NCBI RefSeq assembly: GCF_002305875.1
Contig: NZ_CP022098.1
Span: forward strand, 2,914,001 to 2,978,000
Origin: Cystobacter fuscus
Lineage (GTDB): Bacteria; Myxococcota; Myxococcia; Myxococcales; Myxococcaceae
Reading direction: 5' to 3'
DNA: 64,000 nucleotides
Shown here: piece after piece, positions 1 through 8,211 of the stretch
Numbering within the stretch: position 1 is the first letter of the stretch
Layout: each line of letters starts with the position of its first letter
The notes under the pieces: model-generated
Told to the model about the DNA's origin: nothing
The model's input: the letters and a program-made list of their open reading frames with translations, nothing else
Databases searched by the model: none
Translations under genes and position numbers: made by a program

Positions 1-515
1 CCGAGCAACCGGGTTCCCTGGCGCGCGGAGACGTCTCCTTGCTGGAGCATCCGCGCCGCCGAGGCCGCGGCCAGTCCGGAGGGGAAGGGGAGGTTCTCGC
101 GGTGGAGGAAGGTGTGCTGGAGCGGGACGGCGAAGAGGACACCGAGCGCGGAGACGAGCAGCGTCCAGCAGAAGAGCGCCCAGCCCGGAGGGTGGTGGCC
201 GGAGAGCATCAGCCACGCCACGTTGGCGGAGATGAGGGTGCCTCCCGTGGAGTAGCCCGCCGAGGAGGCCGTGGACTGCATGGCGCTCGTCTCCAGCAGG
301 GACAGCCCGGGGCGGGAGCGGGCGCGCCACGGCCACGCCAGCGCCCGGTACATGCCGAGCCCCAGCACGCAGGCGATGACCGTCACCGGAAAGGCCAGCC
401 CCGTCTTCAGTCCGACGTAGAGGTTGGTGAGGCTCAGCCCCGCGCCCAGGAGTCCGCCGAGCGCCAATGCGCGGGGGGTGAGTGCCCTGCCGGACGCGCT
501 CCGCTCCTCTCTCAT
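1..515 (-). CDS. OPT family oligopeptide transporter, N-terminal part (runs off the window)
   Basis: The minus strand is open from an ATG at 515 down to base 1, giving about 171 residues with no stop, so the gene is cut by the window edge. The translation has hydrophobic helices and two stretches typical of OPT/YSL transporters: NLYVGLKTGLAF in the first helix and LPFPSGLAAASAA near the cut end. OPT proteins are inner-membrane carriers for oligopeptides or metal chelates. Only about the first quarter is present, so the substrate cannot be judged. No strong ribosome binding site precedes the ATG; the start rests on the open frame and on the family N-terminus. It lies downstream of, and on the same strand as, the histidine kinase that ends 61 bases upstream. 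Confidence 0.8.
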   Translation of the reverse strand, partial: MREERSASGRALTPRALALGGLLGAGLSLTNLYVGLKTGLAFPVTVIACVLGLGMYRALAWPWRARSRPGLSLLETSAMQSTASSAGYSTGGTLISANVAWLMLSGHHPPGWALFCWTLLVSALGVLFAVPLQHTFLHRENLPFPSGLAAASAARMLQQGDVSARQGTRLL

Positions 516-575
516 GGGCGGGAAGCTACTCCGGGCCGCGGAGCAACTCCAAGGCACGACTCCGTGCCGGTGGGC

Positions 576-2417
576 TCAGGCCGGGGGTTCCCGCGCGCTC
601 AGGGGCAGCTCCAGGGTGAAGCGCGCGCCATGGCCCTTGCCCTGGCTCTCACAGCGCAGCCGGCCCTTCATCGCCTCGGCGGCCAGCGCGCTGGAGTGAA
701 GGCCAAAGCCATGGCCTTCCTTCTTGGTGGTGAAGCCATGGGAGAACAGCCGCGACAGGTGCTCCGGGGCGATGCCCACCCCATTGTCTTCCACCTCGAT
801 GCGCAGCCACTCCTCGCCCTCGCGCCGCACGCGCAGCGACAACCACTTGTCATCGCGTCCGCTCTCCGCCAGGGCATGCCGCGCGTTGCCCAGGAGATTC
901 ACGAGGATCTGCAGCAGCCGGTGCCGGTCCAGCGGCAGCGGTGCCATCTCGGCGTACTCGCGCTGGATGCGGATGCCCAGACGCTCGAAGGCGTCCAGGT
1001 GCAGGCGCAGCGCGCTGTCGATCAGCTCGGGCACCGTGACCAGCTCCACCCGCCCCACGACGCGGGCGTTCTCCTGCTGCAGGCTCACCACCTCGCGGAT
1101 GTGCTCCACGTTGCGCAGCAGCTCCTTCATCTCCGTCAGCAGGTCCTCCTGCTCCTGCACCAGGTGCCGGGACACCGTGGACATGTACTGCGGAAGCTGA
1201 CGTCCCCGGGCATCCTCCGTCAGGAAGGTGGGCAGGTTGGTTTCGTGCTCGCGCAGCAGCTCCGAGGCACGCAGCAGGGACGTGGTGCGCGAGCCTTTCA
1301 GCCGCTCGAGGACGAGCGAGGCGGAGACGTTGACGCTGTTGAACATGTTGCCCACGTTGTGCAGCACGCCCGTGGCCATCTCCGCCATGCCCGCCTGGCG
1401 TGACACTTCCATCAGCCCCCGGTGCAGCTCCCCCAGCTTCGCCTCGGCCTCCTTGCGCTCCGTGATGTCCCGTCCGAAGAGCGTCACCCCCACGGGCCGA
1501 TCCCCCTCTCCCCACAGGGGGTGGAGCGCCACATCGAACACCCAGGTGCGGTGGGGGTTCCGCCGGATCCACTCGAAGCGGACGCTCTCTCCGCGCAGGG
1601 CGCGTTGCAGGCTGTTGCGCCATTGTTCCTGCACCACGGGATCGCTGTGCTGATCCAGCTCGGCGCCCGGGCGCAGCTCCCTGCCGTACATCTCCTGGAA
1701 CATCTTCCTCGCCACGCTGTTGGACGTGATGGCGCGTCCCCGTTCGTCGAGCGAGCACACCGGATCCGTCGTGCTCTCCAGCAGGCTGTGCAGCTTGCGC
1801 TCGCTGTCGCGCACCGTGGCGGAGGCGTCGTCCCGCGCGATGCCAAACAGCGAGCTCAGCCCCCAGCCGAGCAGCAGGATGAGGGAGTCGAGCACTCCGG
1901 CGATCCACGCCTGGGAGTTGGCGAAGATTGGCTCCCGGCTCCCGAACCCCGACTGGTAGAGGGGGAGGAGGATCCCCGAGTTGAGACAGAAGAAACCCGT
2001 GAAGACGAGCCCCACCTTCACTCCCATCAGGTAGACCGACAACAGGGGGATGAGCAGGCTGGCCGCATGCGAGGCGACGATCTGACGGGGCATCAAGAAC
2101 GTCGTCAGCATGTACCCGGCCAGCATGGTTCCGCAGACCAGGAGTGACGCGCGCCGGAGCGCGCCTCCCGCTCTGAGGTACACCAGGATCAACGCGAATC
2201 CGATCGCGGCGCCCGTGCCAATCTTCACCAACGGTGCGCCCCCGTTCATCCCCAGGGCGGAGATGATCGCGAGCACCAGGGACGTGGCCGCCAGCAGGAC
2301 GGTGCTCCCCAGCAGGACCCGGTAGCGGCCAAGCTCACCAGGCGTCAGGTGGTGCCGGTTCTCGGGCAACAGGGCGTCCAAACGCCCAAGCAACCACGTC
2401 CACCGCCCTGCGCTCAT
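576..2417 (-). CDS. Membrane PAS-domain sensor histidine kinase
   Basis: 613 residues. Residues about 30-190 form several hydrophobic helices with short loops (integral membrane sensor). A PAS domain follows at about 205-330, ending in the usual FGRDITERKEAE linker. The phospho-acceptor box is VLHNVGN with His353, the variant seen in many myxobacterial kinases instead of the E. coli-type H-box. The ATPase domain has an N-box around 509 (LVNLLGNARHAL), DNGVGI around 545 and a G2 region GHGFGLH near 575. No receiver domain or adjacent response regulator is present, so it is an orphan kinase. The start at 2417 is preferred because GAGAGG lies about 7 bases upstream; a TTG at 2441 would add 8 residues without a better site. 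The signal is unknown. Confidence 0.88.
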   Translation of the reverse strand: MSAGRWTWLLGRLDALLPENRHHLTPGELGRYRVLLGSTVLLAATSLVLAIISALGMNGGAPLVKIGTGAAIGFALILVYLRAGGALRRASLLVCGTMLAGYMLTTFLMPRQIVASHAASLLIPLLSVYLMGVKVGLVFTGFFCLNSGILLPLYQSGFGSREPIFANSQAWIAGVLDSLILLLGWGLSSLFGIARDDASATVRDSERKLHSLLESTTDPVCSLDERGRAITSNSVARKMFQEMYGRELRPGAELDQHSDPVVQEQWRNSLQRALRGESVRFEWIRRNPHRTWVFDVALHPLWGEGDRPVGVTLFGRDITERKEAEAKLGELHRGLMEVSRQAGMAEMATGVLHNVGNMFNSVNVSASLVLERLKGSRTTSLLRASELLREHETNLPTFLTEDARGRQLPQYMSTVSRHLVQEQEDLLTEMKELLRNVEHIREVVSLQQENARVVGRVELVTVPELIDSALRLHLDAFERLGIRIQREYAEMAPLPLDRHRLLQILVNLLGNARHALAESGRDDKWLSLRVRREGEEWLRIEVEDNGVGIAPEHLSRLFSHGFTTKKEGHGFGLHSSALAAEAMKGRLRCESQGKGHGARFTLELPLSAREPPA

Positions 2418-2973
2418 CGACGACCTCTCCGCTCGAGGCAAGAACCCAGGTCGCGCGGTCGCAAACCCCCCCGAGTGAGCGGCGGCGGCCCTGAGACGCT
2501 CGCAGCGGACTCATGGCTACCACGCGTTGAAAGTCATGGGCAACCCAGTGGGGCCACGTTTGAGCGGATTTGTTCAGCCACAACGTGCGCGCGAGAACTC
2601 CAGACAAGCAGTGAAAACAAATCCATTCCGGATATCGCCCATGAGTGGGGAAAGCTGACTTGTCGGATCTGGCATTGTTTCCGCGACCCCGGGTCCCCCT
2701 GAGGTGACAGCCCGCGCGCGTGGGAGGTGAAGGGCGCTTCTCTGGCCCGCCGGGGGGTGGACGGGGCGCTTCCGGGTGATTCGCGGCGCCACGCGTCCAC
2801 GTTGCCTGGAAGTATCCAGGTGGACTGTGTCCCGTGCATGGCGGCGGGCGAGTGCTGTGAGGACGGCGCGGGCCTGTCCTGCTAGAAGGCGGCGGCGACC
2901 GGCCCGGCTCACCGTCACCTGGAAGCCGGGCTCCCTGCCCGTCGCGGTGTCTTCCGACAAGGACCCCCCTGAC
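2418..2973. other. Intergenic region between divergent kinase and glucosidase genes
   Basis: 556 bases separating two divergently read genes, so promoters for both should lie here. I see no convincing -35/-10 pair, RNA gene or repeat. The plus-strand frame of the glucosidase stays open back to 2776, but that segment lacks family similarity and a ribosome binding site. Confidence 0.5.
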
Positions 2974-5283
2974 ATGTCCGAACAAATCAAAGACTACAAG
3001 GCCAGAGCGCAGCACCTGGTGTCGCAGATGACGCTGGAGGAGAAAGCCCTGCTCATGTCTGGCAATGGCGCGTGGACGACCCACAAGGTCGAACGCCTGG
3101 GAATTCCTTCCATCTTCATGGCGGATGGCCCGCACGGGCTCAGGAAGGCATTGGGGCCCAATACGGCGGACAGCGTCCCCGCGACCTGCTTCCCCACCGC
3201 GTCCGCCCTGGCCTCGAGCTGGAGCACGGAGCTCCTCGCGGAGATTGGCGCCGCCCTGGCGCGCGAGTCGCAAGCCAACGACGTCCAGCTGTTGCTGGGT
3301 CCGGGCAACAACATGAAGCGCTCGCCCCTGGGCGGGCGCAACTTCGAGTACTTCTCCGAGGATCCCTTCCTCGCCGGCCACCTGGCGGCCGCGTACATCA
3401 ACGGGTTGCAGGGGCAGGGGGTGGGAAGCACCCTGAAGCACTTCGCGGTGAACAATCAGGAACACGAGCGGATGGTGAGCAGCTCCATCGTGGATGAGCG
3501 CACCCTGCACGAAATCTACCTGCCCGGCTTCGAGATCGCCGTCACCCAGTCGCAGCCGTGGGCGATCATGTGCGCCTACAACAAGATCAACGGCGTCTAT
3601 GCCTCCGAGAACCACCTGCTGCTCGAGGACATCCTCCGGGATGCCTGGGGCTTCCAGGGGTACGTGGTGTCCGACTGGGGCGCCGTTCATGATCGCGCGA
3701 AGGGCATCATGGCCGGGTTGAACCTGGAGATGCCCGGCAGTGGCGACGTGAACCGCAAGAAGATCATCGAGGCCGTCAACGCGGGCCAGCTTCCGGTGTC
3801 CCGCCTGGACGAGGTGGTGGCCGGACTGCTCGCCGTGGTCCTCAAGGCCACGGCGAGTCGCCGGAGCGATGTCCGCTTCGACGTGGACGAGCACCATGCC
3901 CTGGCACGGCGGGCGGCGGGCGAGAGCATCATCCTCCTGAAGAACGAGGACGACCTGCTGCCGCTGGAGACCGGAGGAAAGAAGAAGATCGCCGTGATTG
4001 GCGCGTTCGCCAAGGATCCCCGCTACCAGGGTGCTGGAAGCTCGCAGGTGAATCCGACCCGCATCTCCAACGCCTATGCCGAGCTGGCGGCGCTCCTCGG
4101 TGGCGAGGATCGCCTGTCCTACGCGAGCGGCTATGACCTGGAGGGGGTCACCACCGCGCAGCTGCTCGAGGAGGCGCGGCAGCAGGCGAAGAGCGCGGAC
4201 CTGGCCATCGTCTTCGCCGGTCTGCCGGACAGCCACGAGTCCGAGGGCTTCGACCGCTCCAACCTGGACATCCCCGAGGGCCACAACCGGTTGATCGACG
4301 TGGTCAGCCAGGTGCAGCCCAACACGGTGGTGGTGTTGATGAACGGCTCGGCCATCACCATGCCCTGGGTGGGCCGGGTGAAGGCCATCCTGGAGGGCTG
4401 GCTGACGGGACAGGCGGGCGGTGGTGCCATCGCCGACATCCTGACCGGCAAGATCAACCCCTCGGCGAAGCTGGCGGAGACCTTCCCGGCGCGGTTGGAG
4501 GACACGCCGACCTCCACCGAGTTCCCCGGCCTCAACCAGCAGGCCCGCTACGGCGAGGGCGTCTTCATCGGCTACCGGTACTACGACAAGAAGAACATCA
4601 CGCCGCTGTTCCCGTTTGGTTTCGGCCTGAGCTACACGACCTTCGACTACTCGGAGCTGAGCCTCGGCGCGCCGTCCATCCAGGACACCGAGAGCCTGAC
4701 GGTGGAGCTGAAGGTCAAGAACACGGGGAAGGTGGCCGGAAAGGAGATCGTCCAGCTCTACGTCCGCGAGGACAAGCCGGTGGTCAGCCGTCCGGACAAG
4801 GAGCTCAAGGCCTTCACCAAGGTGGCGCTCGAGCCCGGCGAGGAGAAGACGGTGCGCTTCACGCTGAGCCGGCGTGACTTCGCCTACTACAACACCAACC
4901 TCCACCGCTGGTCCGTCAACCCGGGCCGCTTCGACATCCTGGTGGGTGGCTCGTCCCGGAACCTGCCCCTGCGCAAGCACGTCGTGGTGGAGGTGGCCCA
5001 GCAGGAGGTGGTCTCGCTGTCACGCCACTCCCTGGTGAAGGAGTTCAAGGATCACCCCAAGGGCAAGGAGTTCTACCCCCAGCTCGTGGGCGTCATCATG
5101 GGCGGGACGACCGAGGAGTCTGGCTCCGTCAAGCGCACGCCCGAGGAGGAGCGCGCCCGGAAGAAGGCCGAGATGTCGACGCTGGTGTTCGCCCACGACA
5201 TGCCCGTCTACAAGCTGGTGCTCTTCTCCGAGGGCAGGTTCTCCGAGCAGAAGCTCAACGACATCCTGGCGCAGGTGCAGTAG
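2974..5283 (+). CDS. Glycoside hydrolase family 3 beta-glucosidase
   Basis: 769 residues. It hydrolyses terminal beta-glucosidic bonds, probably in cello-oligosaccharides or other beta-glucosides. The N-terminal GH3 barrel contains KHFAVNNQE and the nucleophile motif SDWG with Asp234. The GH3 C-terminal sandwich follows, then a fibronectin-III-like domain at about 575-662 (ELKVKNTGKVAGKEIVQLYV). About 105 extra residues after that domain are unassigned. There is no signal peptide, so a cytoplasmic enzyme is likely. The start at 2974 gives the family N-terminus (a DYKARAQHLVSQMTLEEK-like helix) and has AAGGA about 10 bases upstream; the frame is open further upstream without support. A transporter-type binding lipoprotein is convergent downstream, which may mean shared nutrient use, but no uptake genes are linked. 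Confidence 0.92.
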   Translation: MSEQIKDYKARAQHLVSQMTLEEKALLMSGNGAWTTHKVERLGIPSIFMADGPHGLRKALGPNTADSVPATCFPTASALASSWSTELLAEIGAALARESQANDVQLLLGPGNNMKRSPLGGRNFEYFSEDPFLAGHLAAAYINGLQGQGVGSTLKHFAVNNQEHERMVSSSIVDERTLHEIYLPGFEIAVTQSQPWAIMCAYNKINGVYASENHLLLEDILRDAWGFQGYVVSDWGAVHDRAKGIMAGLNLEMPGSGDVNRKKIIEAVNAGQLPVSRLDEVVAGLLAVVLKATASRRSDVRFDVDEHHALARRAAGESIILLKNEDDLLPLETGGKKKIAVIGAFAKDPRYQGAGSSQVNPTRISNAYAELAALLGGEDRLSYASGYDLEGVTTAQLLEEARQQAKSADLAIVFAGLPDSHESEGFDRSNLDIPEGHNRLIDVVSQVQPNTVVVLMNGSAITMPWVGRVKAILEGWLTGQAGGGAIADILTGKINPSAKLAETFPARLEDTPTSTEFPGLNQQARYGEGVFIGYRYYDKKNITPLFPFGFGLSYTTFDYSELSLGAPSIQDTESLTVELKVKNTGKVAGKEIVQLYVREDKPVVSRPDKELKAFTKVALEPGEEKTVRFTLSRRDFAYYNTNLHRWSVNPGRFDILVGGSSRNLPLRKHVVVEVAQQEVVSLSRHSLVKEFKDHPKGKEFYPQLVGVIMGGTTEESGSVKRTPEEERARKKAEMSTLVFAHDMPVYKLVLFSEGRFSEQKLNDILAQVQ

Positions 5284-5313
5284 CCCGCAGCGCCCCGGTG
5301 CCGTGAAATGCGG

Positions 5314-5350
5314 CGGGGCGCATCCTCCCGGGAAGGGGGGATGCGCCCCG
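5314..5350. terminator. Bidirectional hairpin between convergent genes
   Basis: A perfect 12-bp stem (5314-5325 CGGGGCGCATCC with 5339-5350 GGATGCGCCCCG) and a 13-base loop sit between the stop of the GH3 gene and the stop of the convergent binding-protein gene. There is no long T tract on either side, so it may be a mixed terminator or an mRNA 3' stabiliser serving both genes. Confidence 0.7.
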
Positions 5351-5371
5351 CTTCACCGCCCGAGGTGACGG

Positions 5372-7084
5372 TTACTTGGGCTTGATCTCCGTCAGGACGA
5401 GGAGGTTCTCCGGGGGAGCGTTGGGCGTGAGCTTCGCGTAGGGGTTCTCCTTGTTCGGGAAACCCGTGAAGCGGCGCGTGCTGTACTCACCCCAGGACGG
5501 GCCGGGGAAGAGCGGGATGACGGGCGCGTTCTCCACGAAGAGCACCTGGAGCTGATCGGAGATCTTCTTCTGCTCCGCGGGATCGCTCGTGGCCTCGAAC
5601 GCCTTGAGCAGTGCGTCCGCGTCCTTGTTGCCGAAGCGGTGCCAGTTGCGCGACGAGACCACGCCCACGGGCTGGACCGTCTCGGTCCCGAGGAAGTCCC
5701 GGTAGACGTAGTACGGATTGGGCTCGTCGGAGGACCAGCCCATGGACAGATCGAACTCACCCTTCTGGATGCGCTCGAACCAGGGGCTGAAGTCGTAGGT
5801 CTTCAGGGTCGCGTCGATGCCCACCTGCTTCAGGTTCTGCGCGATGATCTGCGCGGCGCGCACCCAGTCGGACCAGCCCGTCACCACGTTGATGTCGTAG
5901 CGCAGGGGCTGCTTGTCCGGCCCCACGCGAATGCCATCGTCGCCGCGCTTGTAGCCCGCCTCGTCGAGCAGGGCACCGGCCTTGGCGGCGTCGAACTTCA
6001 CCCAGTCCCCGGCCTCCACGGCCTTGGGGTTGCGCCAGCTGTCGTGGGTCTCGCTGAGGGCGGTGGCGTCCGAGGGCCGCGTGTAGTTGTACATGGCGAC
6101 CTTGACGATCTGCTCGCGGTCGATCGCCATGCTGAGCGCCTTGCGCACGCGCACGTCGTTGAAGGGCTTCTTCGTGGTGTTGGTGTAGAGAATCACCGTG
6201 TTGCCCACGAGCGGGAACCAGTAGTGATTGTTCTCCTTGTCCTTGCTCACGTAGAGCCGCTCGATGTCCGGCACGAAGTTGCCCGCGTAGTCCACCTCGC
6301 CATTGAGCAGCGCGAGGTTGGCCTGGTCATTGCCGGGATAGGCCGGGAAGCGCAGGGCCTGGACGTAGGGCTTGCCCTGCTGCCAGTAGTTCGGGTTGCG
6401 GCCGATCTCCCAGATCTGGTTCTGGAAGACCTTGATCTCCGTGAAGGGCCCCGTGGCCACGGGGTTCTCGTTCTTGTAGGAGACCGGATCGGCGACGTCC
6501 TTCCACTTGTGCTCGGGGACGATCGGCTGCTGCGCGATGTAGAGCAGGCCGGGCACGAAGACGCGGCTGAAGGTGAACTCCACCGTGGCGTCATCCTTGG
6601 CCTGCACGCCCTCGAGGAACGCCCAGACGGCCGACAGATCCAACGCCTTGTGCTTCTTGAGCAGCTCGAAGGTGAAGGCCACGTCCTTGGCGGTGAACGG
6701 CTGGCCGTCCGACCACTTCACGCCCGGACGCACGGAGAAGGTGAGCGTCTTGTTGCCCTCGCCCCACGTGTACTTCTCGGCGAGCCACGGCACGTAGTCC
6801 GCCTTGAGCACGTTGAAGATGAGCATCGGCTCGTAGATGCCGGCGCGGGTGGGCCAGCGCGAACTGCTGCTGGCCAGCAGGGGATTGAAGTTGCGAATCC
6901 AGGAGGTCTGCGCCTCCTGGGCAATGGTGACGGCCGTGGCCTTGGCCGCCGCGGGAGCCGTCGCGGTGGCCGCTGGCGTGCTCTCTTCCTGCTGCTTGCT
7001 CTTCGAACAGCCCGCCAGTCCCCCCAAGGAGACAAGACCCATGCACATCACGACTAGCCGGCGTTGCATCCACTGGTTGTTCAT
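5372..7084 (-). CDS. ABC transporter substrate-binding lipoprotein, peptide family (SBP_bac_5)
   Basis: 570 residues. The N-terminus is a lipoprotein signal with lipobox LAGC (Cys26) followed by an Ala/Thr-rich linker. The rest matches the family 5 solute-binding fold: the early PMLIFN segment, a WSDGQPFTAKDV block and repeated DPPN/NPYY-type loops. It should bind peptides or similar solutes on the outer face of the inner membrane and deliver them to an ABC permease. The start at 7084 has AGGAG about 8 bases upstream. No permease or ATPase gene lies next to it, so it is an orphan binding protein here; its partner must be elsewhere. Substrate not predictable from sequence. Confidence 0.9.
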   Translation of the reverse strand: MNNQWMQRRLVVMCMGLVSLGGLAGCSKSKQQEESTPAATATAPAAAKATAVTIAQEAQTSWIRNFNPLLASSSSRWPTRAGIYEPMLIFNVLKADYVPWLAEKYTWGEGNKTLTFSVRPGVKWSDGQPFTAKDVAFTFELLKKHKALDLSAVWAFLEGVQAKDDATVEFTFSRVFVPGLLYIAQQPIVPEHKWKDVADPVSYKNENPVATGPFTEIKVFQNQIWEIGRNPNYWQQGKPYVQALRFPAYPGNDQANLALLNGEVDYAGNFVPDIERLYVSKDKENNHYWFPLVGNTVILYTNTTKKPFNDVRVRKALSMAIDREQIVKVAMYNYTRPSDATALSETHDSWRNPKAVEAGDWVKFDAAKAGALLDEAGYKRGDDGIRVGPDKQPLRYDINVVTGWSDWVRAAQIIAQNLKQVGIDATLKTYDFSPWFERIQKGEFDLSMGWSSDEPNPYYVYRDFLGTETVQPVGVVSSRNWHRFGNKDADALLKAFEATSDPAEQKKISDQLQVLFVENAPVIPLFPGPSWGEYSTRRFTGFPNKENPYAKLTPNAPPENLLVLTEIKPK

Positions 7085-7381
7085 CTAGAGGCGCTCCTGG
7101 ATTCCAGTTGAGGAGTAGGACCCGCTTCGGGTGGCTCGAAACGAGGAAGGTAGTGCGCACACCTACCCGGGCCTTGGCTTAGCATGGTTCCTCGCCTCCT
7201 CCACCTACAGACGCATTCGTTCTCGCGGAGAGTCTCGACGCATCGCGGCGAACGACGCGCCGCGTCGAGATTGCTTTTCGCGCTCCATTGGAATGGAACA
7301 AAGTCATTCACTGTCACCACGAGCTGGATGACGGATGAGAAGGTATTGGCGTGGGGTAGGACTCGGGGCCCTGGGAGCGTG

Positions 7382-8011
7382 TCAGGCTTTTGCGTCCGCT
7401 CCCAACTCGCCGAGCACCTGGGCGAGCTGCGCGAGGGGCAGCACGAAGTCCACGGGCCCCTGCGCGAGGGCCGCGGCGGGCATGACCGGCATGTGCGCGG
7501 TCTCGGGCGACTGCACCAGCGTGACGCCCCCCGCCGCGCGCACCGCCGCGAGGCCTCGTGCTCCATCCTCGTTGGCGCCCGTGAGGATGACGGCCGCGAG
7601 CCGGGCGCCGTAGATGTACGCCGCCGATTCGAACAGCACGTCGATGGAGGGGCGCGAGTAGTGGACGGGCTCATCCACCGAGAGCGACAGGGTGGGCCCC
7701 GTGTCCACCATCAGGTGGTAGTCCGGGGGCGCGAAGTAGACCGTCCCGGGCTTCACCGGCTCCTTGTCCTGGGCCTCCCTCACCGGCAGGGCGCACCGGG
7801 GCGCGAAGATGTCCACGAGCAGGCTGGGCCGCTCGGGCGGGATGTGCAGGACGATCAACAGGGCGGGACGGAAGGTGCGCGGCAGCAGGGGCAGGAGGAA
7901 GGACAGTGCTTCCACGCCTCCCGCGGACACGCCCAGCACGACGGCGGAGACGCGGCCCCGGAACGCCTCGGCTCTGATTCCATTGGTGCTGAGGATGCCC
8001 GTGCCGTTCAC
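7382..8011 (-). CDS. Stand-alone CheB-type protein-glutamate methylesterase domain
   Basis: 209 residues covering only the CheB catalytic domain, without the N-terminal receiver of classical CheB. The catalytic triad is visible: Ser29 in GVSAGG, His56 in VLHIPP and Asp149 in TGANEDGARG. Such proteins demethylate (or deamidate) chemoreceptor glutamates; lacking a receiver it may be constitutive or controlled by protein contacts. The start is GTG at 8011; the upstream site (GGCAGGG) is weak. No other chemotaxis gene is nearby, so its receptor or other target is unknown. The 297 bases upstream of the binding-protein gene (7085-7381) show no further gene. Confidence 0.87.
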   Translation of the reverse strand: MNGTGILSTNGIRAEAFRGRVSAVVLGVSAGGVEALSFLLPLLPRTFRPALLIVLHIPPERPSLLVDIFAPRCALPVREAQDKEPVKPGTVYFAPPDYHLMVDTGPTLSLSVDEPVHYSRPSIDVLFESAAYIYGARLAAVILTGANEDGARGLAAVRAAGGVTLVQSPETAHMPVMPAAALAQGPVDFVLPLAQLAQVLGELGADAKA

Positions 8012-8211
8012 GAGAAGCCCTGCCTCTTTCTGGAAACCAGGGGCGCCGAGCCCGCCCCGGTGGCCCAGCCCATCACGGAACGGGGCGGGGCGCCTCGTCC
8101 CCCCGGCTCATGCTTGAAGAGGAGTGTTTGTTTCTGGGCGTCGCGCCGTGCTTCCAGACGACACCTCCCGGCCCACGTCCGATGCGCGGGCCGGGAGGCC
8201 ACGGTGGGACT

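Noticed and set aside
2335-4980. 881-codon open frame on the minus strand across the GH3 gene
   Set aside because: It is antisense to a well-supported enzyme, has skewed Val/Leu/Arg/Gly composition typical of a shadow of GC-rich codons and matches no family.
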